From contig CASFGA010000002.1 of the NCBI GenBank assembly GCA_949294185.1, positions 186,001 through 250,000 on the forward strand: a DNA stretch of 64,000 bases, read 5' to 3'. Shown here piece after piece: positions 18,304 to 26,858 of the stretch. This DNA is from an uncultured Bacteroides sp. GTDB lineage: Bacteria > Bacteroidota > Bacteroidia > Bacteroidales > Bacteroidaceae. Within the stretch, counting starts at the first letter, position 1, and the number at the start of each line of letters is the position of its first letter. The position numbers and the translations under genes are program-made. The notes under the pieces were generated by a model. The model made no database searches. It worked only from the letters and a program-made list of their open reading frames with translations, and was not told the DNA's origin.

Positions 18304-19616
18304 AACAATATGCCTTTTAAAGCGGTCGCATCTTCATTGAAATCTCCCAGACGCACACGCACCAAATGATTGTCAAGCATATCGTCATGAGGCAATTCCA
18401 CACGGATATAATTCTTCGTAAACCCGTGCATCGGCACTCCAGCCCTCGACTTTTCCATCAGCACCTCAGCTTCTTTCCCGATGTGAGACGCATAAAAAGC
18501 ACGCGTTTTATCATCGGAAAGAGCCAGCAGACACTGGCTGCGCCGATGCTTTTCCTCAGCAGAAACCACATAATCTATCTTCAAAGCCTGCGTACCGGGG
18601 CGTTCGGAATAACTGAACACATGAAGCTGGGTGATGTCTAATCCCTGTATAAAATCATACGCCGTGTCAAAATATTCCGAAGTCTCCCCTCTCGTACCGA
18701 CTATCACATCTACTCCTATGAACGCATCAGGCATCAAAGACTTTATCTTGTGTATCTTGGAAGCAAACAGTGCCGTATCATAGCGCCTGCGCATAAGCTT
18801 CAAAACCTCATCGCACCCTGACTGTAAAGGAATGTGAAAATGGGGCATGAAATGTCTGGATGTGGAAACATACTCTATGACCTCGTCGGTAAGCAGGTTA
18901 GGCTCTATAGACGAAATGCGGTATCGGCTGATTCCTTCCACTTCATCAAGGGCCTTCACCAAATCCAAAAAGGTCTCACCGGTAGTTTTACCGAAGTCTC
19001 CGATATTAACACCCGTAAGCACAATTTCCTTTCCCCCTTCGGCCACCGCCTGACGAGCCTGATTCACCAGATCTTCAATCCTTCCGTTACGGCTCCTCCC
19101 TCGGGCAAAAGGAATCGTACAGTAAGAGCAAAAATAATCGCAGCCGTCTTGAACCTTCAGGAAATAGCGTGTGCGGTCGCCTCGCGAACAGGACGGAGAA
19201 AACTTCCGGATATCTTTCGCTTCTGTAACGATTGCCTCTCCCCGCTCACGCTTATCCAACCTACCCAAATAATCAACCAGATCTCCCTTCTGTTCCGCCC
19301 CTAAAACAAGGTCTACTCCCTCTATATCCGCCACCTGCTGCGGCTTCAACTGTGCATAACACCCTGTCACAACAACAAAAGCCCCCGGATGCGCCTTCGT
19401 CAAGCGATGAATCGCCTGCCGGCATTTCTTGTCCGCGACCTCCGTTACCGAGCAGGTATTTATGACGCAAATATCCGCCCTTTCCCCTTTACGCGCTGTC
19501 CGGACTCCCACCTCCTTCAATATCTTTCCGATAGAAGAAGTCTCCGAAAAATTCAGCTTACATCCTAATGTATAATAAACAGCTTTTTTATCCTGAAAAA
19601 CAGTTGTATCTATCAT
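18300..19616 (-). CDS. mtaB: tRNA N6-threonylcarbamoyladenosine(37) methylthiotransferase MtaB
   Basis: 438 residues; radical-SAM enzyme of the MiaB/RimO class that adds a methylthio group to t6A37 to give ms2t6A. The UPF0004 N-terminal domain holds three cluster cysteines (TLGCKLN near residue 19, NTCSVTE near 54 and GCYAQLKP near 88). The radical-SAM motif is CDYFCSYCTIPF (about 154-165). A TRAM-like C-terminal domain lies at about 370-430. The gene starts 28 bases after a TACCTTTG element and overlaps the downstream glycosyltransferase start by 4 bases. Confidence 0.93.
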   Translation of the reverse strand: MIDTTVFQDKKAVYYTLGCKLNFSETSSIGKILKEVGVRTARKGERADICVINTCSVTEVADKKCRQAIHRLTKAHPGAFVVVTGCYAQLKPQQVADIEGVDLVLGAEQKGDLVDYLGRLDKRERGEAIVTEAKDIRKFSPSCSRGDRTRYFLKVQDGCDYFCSYCTIPFARGRSRNGRIEDLVNQARQAVAEGGKEIVLTGVNIGDFGKTTGETFLDLVKALDEVEGISRYRISSIEPNLLTDEVIEYVSTSRHFMPHFHIPLQSGCDEVLKLMRRRYDTALFASKIHKIKSLMPDAFIGVDVIVGTRGETSEYFDTAYDFIQGLDITQLHVFSYSERPGTQALKIDYVVSAEEKHRRSQCLLALSDDKTRAFYASHIGKEAEVLMEKSRAGVPMHGFTKNYIRVELPHDDMLDNHLVRVRLGDFNEDATALKGILL

Positions 19617-19643
19617 ATTTCCTCTTTCATTGGTAGATTTTTA

Positions 19644-19651
19644 CAAAGGTA
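19644..19651 (-). promoter_or_regulatory. Bacteroides-type -7 element of mtaB
   Basis: The minus strand reads TACCTTTG, 27 bases before the mtaB start. The -33 region contains TTTATGG, an imperfect match. Confidence 0.6.
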
Positions 19652-19790
19652 AACATTTTATTGGATTCTTCCTACCATAAAGCCTCCTCTACTTATCAAA
19701 GCAGATTGACCCTATCCGGATATTATATTGTAAAACATATTTTTTTCAAAAAAAGTTGTATCCGGAAGAACAACATATCTTAAAAGTCTA

Positions 19791-19798
19791 TATCTTTG
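19791..19798 (+). promoter_or_regulatory. Bacteroides-type -7 element of the small lipoprotein gene
   Basis: TATCTTTG matches TAnnTTTG, 50 bases before the start at 19849. Confidence 0.6.
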
Positions 19799-19848
19799 CA
19801 ACGTTTTAAGAAAGCAACATAGTATTACAGATTAAAAAAGCAAAGAAA

Positions 19849-20037
19849 ATGAAAAAATTAGTGTTTTTGTTCGTAGCATTTGCTGCTGTATCTTTCGCTT
19901 CTTGCGGAAACAAAGCAGCTAACAGTGAAGCAAACGTTGATTCAACCGCAACAGTTGTAGAAGAAGCTACTCCGGTAGTTGCCGATTCTGCCGCAGTTGA
20001 TTCAGCTGCTACTGATTCAGCCGTTGTAGCTGAATAA
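19849..20037 (+). CDS. Small Ala/Val/Asp-rich lipoprotein
   Basis: 62 residues. A short signal peptide ends in a lipobox (SFASC, Cys20), so the mature part is about 43 residues and lipid-anchored. The mature part is low-complexity, built on Val-Asp-Ser-Ala and Ala-Thr repeats (VADSAAVDSAATDSAVVAE), with no Lys or Arg after residue 22. It has its own promoter and a strong terminator, so it is a single-gene transcript, and its codons (GCT, GTA, GAA) look like those of highly expressed genes. Such small lipoproteins occur widely in Bacteroides; no function is known. Confidence 0.8.
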   Translation: MKKLVFLFVAFAAVSFASCGNKAANSEANVDSTATVVEEATPVVADSAAVDSAATDSAVVAE

Positions 20038-20062
20038 TCTAATCGAACATTAGAGAGAATTG

Positions 20063-20097
20063 AAAGTCTGGGTGCTAATGCATTGCCAGACTTTTTT
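20063..20097 (+). terminator. Rho-independent terminator of the small lipoprotein gene
   Basis: Arms AAAGTCTGG (20063-20071) and CCAGACTTT (20086-20094), followed by a T run. Confidence 0.8.
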
Positions 20098-20141
20098 ATT
20101 TCCATCCTGCCTGAAATCTCCGACAAAATCCAAAGAACAAC

Positions 20142-20178
20142 AAAAAATCCCGATCAGAAAGTATTCCAATCGGGATTT
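20142..20178 (-). terminator. Rho-independent terminator of rpsF-rpsR-rplI
   Basis: Arms AAATCCCGAT (20145-20154) and ATCGGGATTT (20169-20178). On the minus strand the hairpin is followed by TTTTTTG. It lies 22 bases after the rplI stop. Confidence 0.8.
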
Positions 20179-20199
20179 GAAGTATCTACAGATAATAAA

Positions 20200-20649
20200 T
20201 TAAGCTTCTTCTGCCACTACTTCAAAAGGTATTTCAACAGACACCTCTTTATGCAGCTTGACAGTTGCCGTATAGTGTCCGACCTCTTTTACCTGACCTT
20301 TTACAACGATAATCTTACGATCGATGTTGTGACCCAGTTTAGCCAACTCGTCAGCAATCTGGATATTTCCTACAGATCCATAAATAACACCGGTTGCACT
20401 AACCTTCGTAGCGATTTTCAAAGAAACATCTTTCAGAGACTCAGCTACTGCTTCAGCATCCTTCTTGATCTTTTCCAATTTGTGTGCACGTTGCTTCAGT
20501 TCTTCAGCCAACATTTTTTTAGCGGCCGGCGATGCAATCACTGCCTTTCCTGTCGGAATAAGATAATTACGACCATAACCGGACTTTACGGTTACAATAT
20601 CATTCTTGTAGCCCAAATTAACTACATCTTCTTTCAAAATAACTTCCAT
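20200..20649 (-). CDS. rplI: 50S ribosomal protein L9
   Basis: 149 residues. The N-terminal rRNA-binding domain has the L9 signature (KEDVVNLGYKNDIVTVKSGY then GRNYLIPTGKA, residues 6-37), followed by the long central helix and the C-terminal domain. Last gene of the rpsF-rpsR-rplI operon, 19 bases after rpsR, with a terminator behind. Confidence 0.97.
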   Translation of the reverse strand: MEVILKEDVVNLGYKNDIVTVKSGYGRNYLIPTGKAVIASPAAKKMLAEELKQRAHKLEKIKKDAEAVAESLKDVSLKIATKVSATGVIYGSVGNIQIADELAKLGHNIDRKIIVVKGQVKEVGHYTATVKLHKEVSVEIPFEVVAEEA

Positions 20650-20668
20650 ACTCTTATTCCTCTTTAAA

Positions 20669-20938
20669 TTATTTCATCAAATCAGTTACGTAAGGCAGCA
20701 AGGCCAAATGACGAGCTCTCTTTACAGCCTGTGCAACACGGCGCTGATATTTCAATGAAGTACCAGTGATGCGGCGTGGAAGAATCTTACCTTGTTCGTT
20801 CAAGAACTTCTTCAAGAATTCGGGATCCTTATAGTCAATATACTTGATGCCACTCTTTTTAAAACGACAATACTTTTTCTTTTTAACGTCTACTGAAGGC
20901 GGAGTTAAATATCTGATTTCTGATTGTTGCTGTGCCAT
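20669..20938 (-). CDS. rpsR: 30S ribosomal protein S18
   Basis: 89 residues. The S18 core is visible as [19 protein letters not shown] followed by [16 protein letters not shown] and [14 protein letters not shown] at the C-terminus. S18 binds S6 on the platform of the small subunit; its gene lies 2 bases after rpsF, in the usual order. Confidence 0.97.
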   Translation of the reverse strand: MAQQQSEIRYLTPPSVDVKKKKYCRFKKSGIKYIDYKDPEFLKKFLNEQGKILPRRITGTSLKYQRRVAQAVKRARHLALLPYVTDLMK

Positions 20939-20940
20939 GA

Positions 20941-21288
20941 TTAGTTTTCCTCCTTTTTAGTTGATTTAATACTTCTTCTTTTAGCAGCATACTCTGCAGC
21001 ATACTTATCCATCTTGAAAGTCAAGAAGCGGATAACACGTTCGTCACGACGGAAATTTACTTCCAGTTTGGCGATAACCGACGGTTCTGCCTTAAACTCA
21101 ATCAGCTGATAGAAACCGGTAGATTTTTTCTGTATCGGATAAGCCAGTTTCTTCAGTCCCCAGCTTTCTTCATTGATAATCTCTGCGCCTGCTTGCGTCA
21201 GGACACCTTTGAACTTCTCTACCGCTTCCTTCATCTGAGCATCAGACAAAACGGGAGTTAAGATGAAAACGGTTTCGTATTGATTCAT
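20941..21288 (-). CDS. rpsF: 30S ribosomal protein S6
   Basis: 115 residues. N-terminus [18 protein letters not shown] and middle [19 protein letters not shown] are diagnostic of S6, which pairs with S18. The tail is Lys-rich. First gene of the operon; a perfect promoter (TTTG-N19-TACCTTTG) sits 46-76 bases upstream. The roughly 40-base leader has no hairpin resembling the S6:S18-binding leader known in other bacteria. Confidence 0.97.
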   Translation of the reverse strand: MNQYETVFILTPVLSDAQMKEAVEKFKGVLTQAGAEIINEESWGLKKLAYPIQKKSTGFYQLIEFKAEPSVIAKLEVNFRRDERVIRFLTFKMDKYAAEYAAKRRSIKSTKKEEN

Positions 21289-21333
21289 ACTAATTCGTTA
21301 ATTTGTTATTAATAATAAATTGTTTTTGCGGCG

Positions 21334-21364
21334 CAAAGGTACGACTTTTTCCTGAACAAACAAA
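21334..21364 (-). promoter_or_regulatory. Promoter of rpsF-rpsR-rplI
   Basis: On the minus strand TTTG (21364-21361), 19 bases, then TACCTTTG (21341-21334): a full match to the Bacteroides sigma-ABfr consensus. Confidence 0.8.
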
Positions 21365-21370
21365 CCTTTG

Positions 21371-21728
21371 CACATTTTTTAAGAAGGAAAGGACATAAAA
21401 AAACCAATCATCTACGAAACAAAATATTTTTTTGCAGCATATTTCGGCAATCGGATACTGAAAAAACATCTTTTCATCAGGCTTATTCCGCACCGCTCCT
21501 TCAAAAAGACTTTTCCCATCATAGAATCTGCCAAAAACATTCCACCGCCAGACAAAACCATCAAAAGCGATTCTCGAAACTTCCACGAAGAAACATTCGA
21601 GAACACAGCGCAACAAATCACTTTCAAAACATGACAGCCAAGTCCCCTTCACGCAATACACAAAAGATATTTACTTGAAATTCCGTTTTTTTTATCAAAA
21701 TAATTTCCTTTATAAAAGAATTATGCTT
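21371..21728. other. Intergenic stretch, no gene supported
   Basis: Between the rpsF promoter and the promoter region of the 58-residue membrane protein. Open frames of 71-123 codons on the minus strand are Phe/Cys-rich, lack homologue-like features and run through the rpsF promoter, so they are judged non-coding. No hairpin or tRNA seen. Confidence 0.6.
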
Positions 21729-21735
21729 TAATTTG
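21729..21735 (+). promoter_or_regulatory. Candidate -7 element of the 58-residue membrane protein gene
   Basis: TAATTTG, a shortened TAnnTTTG, 38 bases before the start at 21774; no clear -33 box. Confidence 0.35.
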
Positions 21736-21773
21736 TAACCAAGAAAAAATAAACCATAAAATAGAAGACACAC

Positions 21774-21950
21774 ATGAAAAGCTTATTAAAGAATTTGGGA
21801 GTGATATTGGTGGTAATCGGTGCTGTTATCCTGATCGCTTGCTTTGCAAACGGCAACGTTAATAACAACGCCATATTAGGCTTATCACTGGTAGTAGTCG
21901 TTGTCGGACTGCTTGTGCACATTATTGTCAACAAGCGCATTACAGACTGA
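21774..21950 (+). CDS. Small two-helix membrane protein (58 residues)
   Basis: The frame starts ATG at 21774 and stops at 21948-21950. It encodes MKSLLKNLGVILVVIGAVIL, then IACFANGNVNNNAILGLSLV, then VVVVGLLVHIIVNKRITD. There are two hydrophobic helices (about residues 8-24 and 33-50) joined by an Asn-rich loop, with positively charged ends. It has a candidate promoter and a perfect terminator of its own, which supports a real gene. The helix-loop-helix layout resembles small inner-membrane proteins that are common in Bacteroides; no function is known. Confidence 0.7.
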   Translation: MKSLLKNLGVILVVIGAVILIACFANGNVNNNAILGLSLVVVVVGLLVHIIVNKRITD

Positions 21951-21972
21951 CATTCCTGCCTAATCATTTAAT

Positions 21973-22009
21973 AAAAAAGCCTGAACCGTTTTCCGGTTCA
22001 GGCTTTTTT
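21973..22009. terminator. Bidirectional terminator between the small membrane gene and rprY
   Basis: AAAAAAGCCTGAACC (21973-21987) pairs with GGTTCAGGCTTTTTT (21995-22009). U-runs occur on both strands, so it serves the small gene on the plus strand and rprY on the minus strand. Confidence 0.85.
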
Positions 22010-22034
22010 ATTCCCACCGTGTCACCAAGCGACA

Positions 22035-22730
22035 TCAGTCTTCGGGAATAATCAGCTTATATCCCTTTCCGTGGATATTAATAATCTCTATGGATTCATC
22101 CTCCCGCAAATGCTTGCGCAGCTTCGTGATGTACACATCCATGCTCCTTGCATTAAAATAATTGTCATCAATCCAAATGGTCTTCAAGGCAAAGTCACGC
22201 TGCAAGATTTCATTGGCGTGCGCACAGAGCAAGCCTAACAATTCAGATTCTTTCGTGGTCAGCTTGGTCTGCTTGTCCCCTATCGCCAGGATTTGTTTCT
22301 GGGTGTCAAATGTGAAACGACCTATCTTATAGATATTGCTCTCCTTGTTCCGTTTGCCCCGCACACGGCGCAAGATGGCCTCGATACGGAAAGTAAGCTC
22401 TTCCATACTGAACGGTTTGGTGATATAATCATCCGCCCCAATCTTAAAGCCTTCCAATATATCTTCTTTCAATGTTTTTGCCGTCAGGAAGATGATAGGA
22501 ATCTCCGCGTTTGCCTGACGAATTTCCTGAGCCAACGTGAATCCGTCCTTACGCGGCATCATCACATCGAGCACGCATAAGTCATACTTGTTTTTCAGAA
22601 AGGTCTTGTATCCCACTTCACCGTCAGGGCAAAGGTCAGCAGCATAGCCTTTAGCCTGCAAATATTCTCTCAATAACATGCCAAGATTCTCATCATCTTC
22701 GCACAACAAAAGCCGCAATTTTTCGTCCAT
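22035..22730 (-). CDS. rprY: Two-component response regulator RprY (OmpR/PhoB class)
   Basis: 231 residues from the ATG at 22730, one base after the rprX stop; an ATG ten codons earlier lies inside rprX. The receiver domain (residues 1-120) has the acidic pair in CEDDENLG, the phospho-acceptor Asp in CVLDVMMPRKDG (about 54) and the switch Thr and Lys in FLTAKT and DDYITKPFS. The C-terminal winged helix (about 130-230) ends in RKHLREDE and INIHGKGYKL. The order and sequence match RprXY, described in B. fragilis and linked there to tetracycline responses and redox-related genes. It is translated with its kinase. Confidence 0.92.
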   Translation of the reverse strand: MDEKLRLLLCEDDENLGMLLREYLQAKGYAADLCPDGEVGYKTFLKNKYDLCVLDVMMPRKDGFTLAQEIRQANAEIPIIFLTAKTLKEDILEGFKIGADDYITKPFSMEELTFRIEAILRRVRGKRNKESNIYKIGRFTFDTQKQILAIGDKQTKLTTKESELLGLLCAHANEILQRDFALKTIWIDDNYFNARSMDVYITKLRKHLREDESIEIINIHGKGYKLIIPED

Positions 22731-22731
22731 A

Positions 22732-24279
22732 CTATTCGTCTTTAAATAAAGGTAATACAATAATAAATTTAGTTCCTACATTCAGCTCACTTTCAGCACG
22801 GATTGTGCCTTTGTGGTCTGTAATGATTTTCTTCACATACGCCAGTCCAAGCCCAAAACCTTTTACATCATGCAGGTTTCCTGTATGGACACGATAGAAC
22901 TTATCAAATATCTTTTTCAAGTTTTCCTTCTTGATACCGATTCCATTATCTTCGATCGAGACATACAGTTTGCCCGACTCATTCCAAGTTTTCACCTTCA
23001 GTTCTATGTCTCCTTCCGGCTTCTTATACTTCACTGCATTGTCCAACAGATTGAAGATAACGTTCGTAAAATGCATTTCATCTACAAATATAACAGGATC
23101 TTCAGCATTTAGTTCAGCGTCTAAAGAACCTCCATATTTTTCCACCTTCAGTCTGAAGGTGTTTACTACACTGCTTATTAAAGCATTCGCATCAACCTCT
23201 TTCTTTTTCAACGTTACACTCTGCTTCTCAAACATCGACATCTGCAACACTTTCTCTACCTGAAAGCGCAGACGCTTTGTTTCATCGTTGATTACTCCCG
23301 AGATATGCTTGAACATAACCGGGGATTTCCCCACGGCCGGGTCATTCAACATCTGCGCCGCCAAAGAGATTGTAGAAATCGGAGTCTTGAACTCATGAGT
23401 CATGTTATTGATGAAATCATTTTTTATCTCTGTCAGCTTCTTTTGCCGGAAGATGATATAAATGGTAAAGATGAATGTCACCAACAAGACCAATGTGAAT
23501 ATAATCGAAGGAATCATGAACCTTACCGAACTGAAGATATAGTCATCCATAGTCGGAAAGAATATATTCACGAATCCCATCTTGGCCGGAGGGTCTTTTT
23601 CAAACAGCAGACGGGAATATACCTTCTCATCATTATACATATAGTCCGAGCAACGATACACCTCCTTGCCGTCACGATCGGTCACTGAAAAGTGATAAGG
23701 GATATCGATTCCGTTATTAAACAATTCCGATTTCAGGAAATGATCCAACTGCTTAAAGTTAATCCGCTCCTTCAACGGCTTGTCACTTGCAGTATAAAGT
23801 ATATTATAGACCACTTCATCAAGCAGAGCACGCTGATAGACATACCGTTCCTTCAGGATTTCCTGCAAGGCCCGCGAAGTCTGCGCTATATTCTTTCCGG
23901 TAGAGAAAGGCACTTTAGGGAATCCAGAAGAGCGACGGTTTGTTATGGTCTTCATCTCAAAAGTCGAGAAGGTTGTCCCGTCGGGTGAAGTAACGGTATA
24001 CTGGTGATGTTCCACCACCTTGCCATTATTTTGCTGCTCCAGCTGTTGGGACAGCTGCATTGCCCGTTCTTGTGCCGCCACATCCTTCTCCAGATACCTC
24101 TTGGTCTCTACCAGTTCAAGATTATGCACAGCCTTCCCCAAACTGCGGTTTACATTCTCTTCAAACTGTCCACGCCGCATTTTGACCATCTCCTCTATAT
24201 AGCTAACCTGCAAATAAAGCAGGCTTAGAAAAGACAATCCCATTACAATACCCAATATCCAAATAGTTGACTTTTTCAT
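22732..24279 (-). CDS. rprX: Two-component sensor histidine kinase RprX
   Basis: 515 residues. Two membrane helices (about 5-27 and 254-278) flank a periplasmic sensor region of about 225 residues. The H-box is NNMTHEFKTPISTIS with the phosphorylated His near residue 295. The N-box (FNLLDNAVKY), G1 (SIEDNGIGIKKENL) and G2 (GFGLGLAYVKKI) ATP-binding boxes follow. The kinase gene precedes rprY with a one-base gap. A TAATTTTG element ends only 5 bases before the start codon, which suggests a leaderless message if it is the real promoter. Confidence 0.92.
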   Translation of the reverse strand: MKKSTIWILGIVMGLSFLSLLYLQVSYIEEMVKMRRGQFEENVNRSLGKAVHNLELVETKRYLEKDVAAQERAMQLSQQLEQQNNGKVVEHHQYTVTSPDGTTFSTFEMKTITNRRSSGFPKVPFSTGKNIAQTSRALQEILKERYVYQRALLDEVVYNILYTASDKPLKERINFKQLDHFLKSELFNNGIDIPYHFSVTDRDGKEVYRCSDYMYNDEKVYSRLLFEKDPPAKMGFVNIFFPTMDDYIFSSVRFMIPSIIFTLVLLVTFIFTIYIIFRQKKLTEIKNDFINNMTHEFKTPISTISLAAQMLNDPAVGKSPVMFKHISGVINDETKRLRFQVEKVLQMSMFEKQSVTLKKKEVDANALISSVVNTFRLKVEKYGGSLDAELNAEDPVIFVDEMHFTNVIFNLLDNAVKYKKPEGDIELKVKTWNESGKLYVSIEDNGIGIKKENLKKIFDKFYRVHTGNLHDVKGFGLGLAYVKKIITDHKGTIRAESELNVGTKFIIVLPLFKDE

Positions 24280-24284
24280 GCAGA

Positions 24285-24292
24285 CAAAATTA
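24285..24292 (-). promoter_or_regulatory. Candidate -7 element of rprX, immediately before the start codon
   Basis: Minus strand TAATTTTG, then TCTGC, then the rprX ATG. No TTTG box at -33, so the call is tentative. Confidence 0.35.
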
Positions 24293-24562
24293 ACAGCCTA
24301 AACCTTAAATAGTATCTTGCTTAACATGTTTTAATCCGCAATTCCCTAATATTAACCGAATACAGACTTTAGCATCATAAAAGAGGAACTAAAATCAGGC
24401 AACACCATCTCTTTCATGCAAAAATAATAAAAAATTAAACAAAGACAAGCATAAACGCCTCTTTATATAAAGTTAGTTAAACGGGAATACAGGACTACGC
24501 TCTTTAATCCAGACATGCCGCCTTTTTCCAAGCCCATGCAAAGGCATTTCCATCTGTATTCT
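24293..24562. other. Intergenic region between rprX and fusA2, no gene supported
   Basis: AT-rich, without frames that look coding. No repeat or tRNA found. The fusA2 terminator follows. Confidence 0.5.
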
Positions 24563-24603
24563 TAAAAGAAAAGGTATTGCCGCATTTCCTGTGGCAATAC
24601 CTT
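24563..24603 (-). terminator. Rho-independent terminator of fusA2
   Basis: Arms AAGGTATTGCC (24571-24581) and GGCAATACCTT (24593-24603); the minus strand then reads TTTTCTTTTAAG. It lies 35 bases after the fusA2 stop. Confidence 0.8.
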
Positions 24604-24637
24604 ATTTCTATAAACGAGCTGAAAAATATCCTTTACA

Positions 24638-26797
24638 TCAAGCTTCGTCCTTTTCCTGCTCTTCAAACTCTTTGATCAGTTTGGTCTGAACATCCGTCGG
24701 GACAAGTTCATAGCTTGCGAACTTCATAATAAACGAAGCACGTCCTCCTGTCAACGAACTCAACGCCGTTGAATAGTTAGACATTTCCTTCAATGGAACT
24801 TTAGCCGCCAACTTCTCATACCCCTTTTCACTGCTCATACCCATAATCATTCCACGGCGTCCCTGCATGTCACTCATCACATCACCCAACTTGTCACTCG
24901 GGCAGAACACTTCCACATCATAAATCGGTTCCAAGATTTTCGGGCCGGCATTCTTGAATGCATCACTGAACGCATGACGGCCTGCCAACATAAAGGATAT
25001 TTCATTGGAATCCACCGGATGCATCTTCCCGTCATAAACGATTACACGCACATCACGAGCATACGAACCCGTAAGCGGACCTTGCTCCATACGGCTCATC
25101 ACACCTTTCAATATGGCAGGCATAAAGCGGGTATCAATGGCTCCGCCGACGACACTGTTAACGAATACCAATTTTCCACCCCATTCCAAATCGATTGTTT
25201 CAGTACTCTTTACATTCATCTTGAATTCCTGACCACCGAATTTATATATCTCCGGCGCAGGCATGCCCTCATAATAAGGCTCTACAATCAGATGAACTTC
25301 ACCAAACTGTCCGGCTCCACCCGACTGTTTCTTATGGCGATAATCCGCACGGGCAGCCTTCGTTATGGTTTCACGATAAGGAATCTTCGGCTCAAAGAAC
25401 TGCACTTGCAGCTTTTCATTGTTTTCCAGACGCCACTTCAACGTACGCAAATGGAATTCTCCCTGACCATGAACCAATATCTGCTTGAGTTCCTTCGACT
25501 GTTCCACCACCCATGTCGGATCTTCCTCGCGCATACGGTTCAAAACAGCCATCATCTTTTCCGTATCCGCCTCGTTTACCGGCTTGATGGCACGGGTATA
25601 TTTGGGATTCGGATATTTGATAAAGTTAAAGCGGTTTTCGCAATCCTTCCCGTTCAGCGTATTCCCCGTCTTTACATCCTTAAGCTTCACCGTACAGCCA
25701 ATATCTCCCGCACGGAGTTCGTCCACCTTCTCACGGTTTGCTCCTGCACAAACATAAAGTTGAGCCATACGTTCCTTAGAGCCGCGGTCTGCATTTGTAA
25801 GGTCATCCCCTTCATGAACGGTTCCGCTCATTACCTTAAAATACTGCACATCCCCTATATGCGGTTCGATTGCCGTCTTAAAGAAATATAATGAAGTAGG
25901 CCCGTCAGCACTTGGCGGCACCACTACGCCACGAGTATTATGCACAGGAGGCATTTCATCAACAAACGGAACGACATTTCCCAAGAACTCCATCAGGCGG
26001 CGCACACCCATATCCTTGCCTGCACATACGCAAAACACCGGGAACATGCCGCGCGCAGCCAGTCCCTTGCGGATGCCTTCGCGCATTTCGTCTTCGGTCA
26101 ATGACTCCGACTCAAAGAACTTTTCCATCAATGTCTCGTCATGCTCTGCGGCGGCCTCGACCAAAGTCTTGTGCCAAGCCTGTGCTTTTTCCATTTCCTC
26201 TGCGGGAACCGGCTCGATGGTAGGCGCACCGCCTTCGGGTCCCCACGAATATTTCTTCATCAAAAGTACATCAATCAATGAATTGAAGTCCGGTCCCGTA
26301 GTCAAAGGATACTGAACCGGCACAACTTTAGAGCCGTAATTCTCTTTCAACTGTTCAAGCACATGGTCGAAATCACATTTCTCGTTGTCAAGCTGGTTCA
26401 CAAGAAAGATGACCGGCTTGCCTAATTTCTCGGTATACCGGAAATGATTCTGCGTTCCGACCTCCGGCCCGTACTGGCCGTTCAATAACAAAATGGCCGT
26501 ATCCGTTACATTAAGCGCCGTTATTGCCGCTCCCACGAAGTCGTCGCTGCCCGGACAGTCTATGATGTTCAGCTTCTTTCCGTTCCATTCCACATGATAA
26601 ACGGTAGAGAAGACGGAATAGCCGTATTCCTGCTCTACCGGAAAATAATCGCTGACTGTATTCTTGGCGGTAATTCTGCCTCTGCGTTTTATAATACCAC
26701 TCTCATAAAGCAGCGCTTCCGTGAGAGTGGTTTTCCCTGATCCATCATTGCCTAAAAGTGCAATGTTCTTGATTTCATTGGTTTGATATACTTTCAT
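24638..26797 (-). CDS. fusA2: EF-G paralogue with degenerate GTPase centre (EF-G2, FusA2)
   Basis: 719 residues with all five EF-G domains, but with a changed G domain. The P-loop is GNDGSGKTT (residues 16-24) instead of AHIDAGKTT. The switch II element reads DCPGSDDF (80-87): the catalytic His of DTPGH is Ser84. The NKxD base-recognition motif is NQLD (134-137). In B. thetaiotaomicron the homologue (BT2167) is known to translocate without GTP hydrolysis, to be induced by carbon starvation through the CRP-like regulator Cur, and to aid gut colonisation. It stands alone here, beside rprXY and rpsF, as in other Bacteroides. Confidence 0.9.
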   Translation of the reverse strand: MKVYQTNEIKNIALLGNDGSGKTTLTEALLYESGIIKRRGRITAKNTVSDYFPVEQEYGYSVFSTVYHVEWNGKKLNIIDCPGSDDFVGAAITALNVTDTAILLLNGQYGPEVGTQNHFRYTEKLGKPVIFLVNQLDNEKCDFDHVLEQLKENYGSKVVPVQYPLTTGPDFNSLIDVLLMKKYSWGPEGGAPTIEPVPAEEMEKAQAWHKTLVEAAAEHDETLMEKFFESESLTEDEMREGIRKGLAARGMFPVFCVCAGKDMGVRRLMEFLGNVVPFVDEMPPVHNTRGVVVPPSADGPTSLYFFKTAIEPHIGDVQYFKVMSGTVHEGDDLTNADRGSKERMAQLYVCAGANREKVDELRAGDIGCTVKLKDVKTGNTLNGKDCENRFNFIKYPNPKYTRAIKPVNEADTEKMMAVLNRMREEDPTWVVEQSKELKQILVHGQGEFHLRTLKWRLENNEKLQVQFFEPKIPYRETITKAARADYRHKKQSGGAGQFGEVHLIVEPYYEGMPAPEIYKFGGQEFKMNVKSTETIDLEWGGKLVFVNSVVGGAIDTRFMPAILKGVMSRMEQGPLTGSYARDVRVIVYDGKMHPVDSNEISFMLAGRHAFSDAFKNAGPKILEPIYDVEVFCPSDKLGDVMSDMQGRRGMIMGMSSEKGYEKLAAKVPLKEMSNYSTALSSLTGGRASFIMKFASYELVPTDVQTKLIKEFEEQEKDEA

Positions 26798-26858
26798 GGT
26801 TTTTCATGATTTAATTAGTAACAAAAGGATATGCTTCTCATATCTCTTTAATGAAGCG

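Noticed and set aside
21289..21333. S6:S18-binding leader RNA in front of rpsF
   Set aside because: The leader after the mapped promoter is only about 40 AT-rich bases with no hairpin or CCG bulge.
21290..21661. Minus-strand open frame of 123 codons upstream of rpsF
   Set aside because: It runs through the full-consensus rpsF promoter, is Phe/Cys-rich and lacks any family features.
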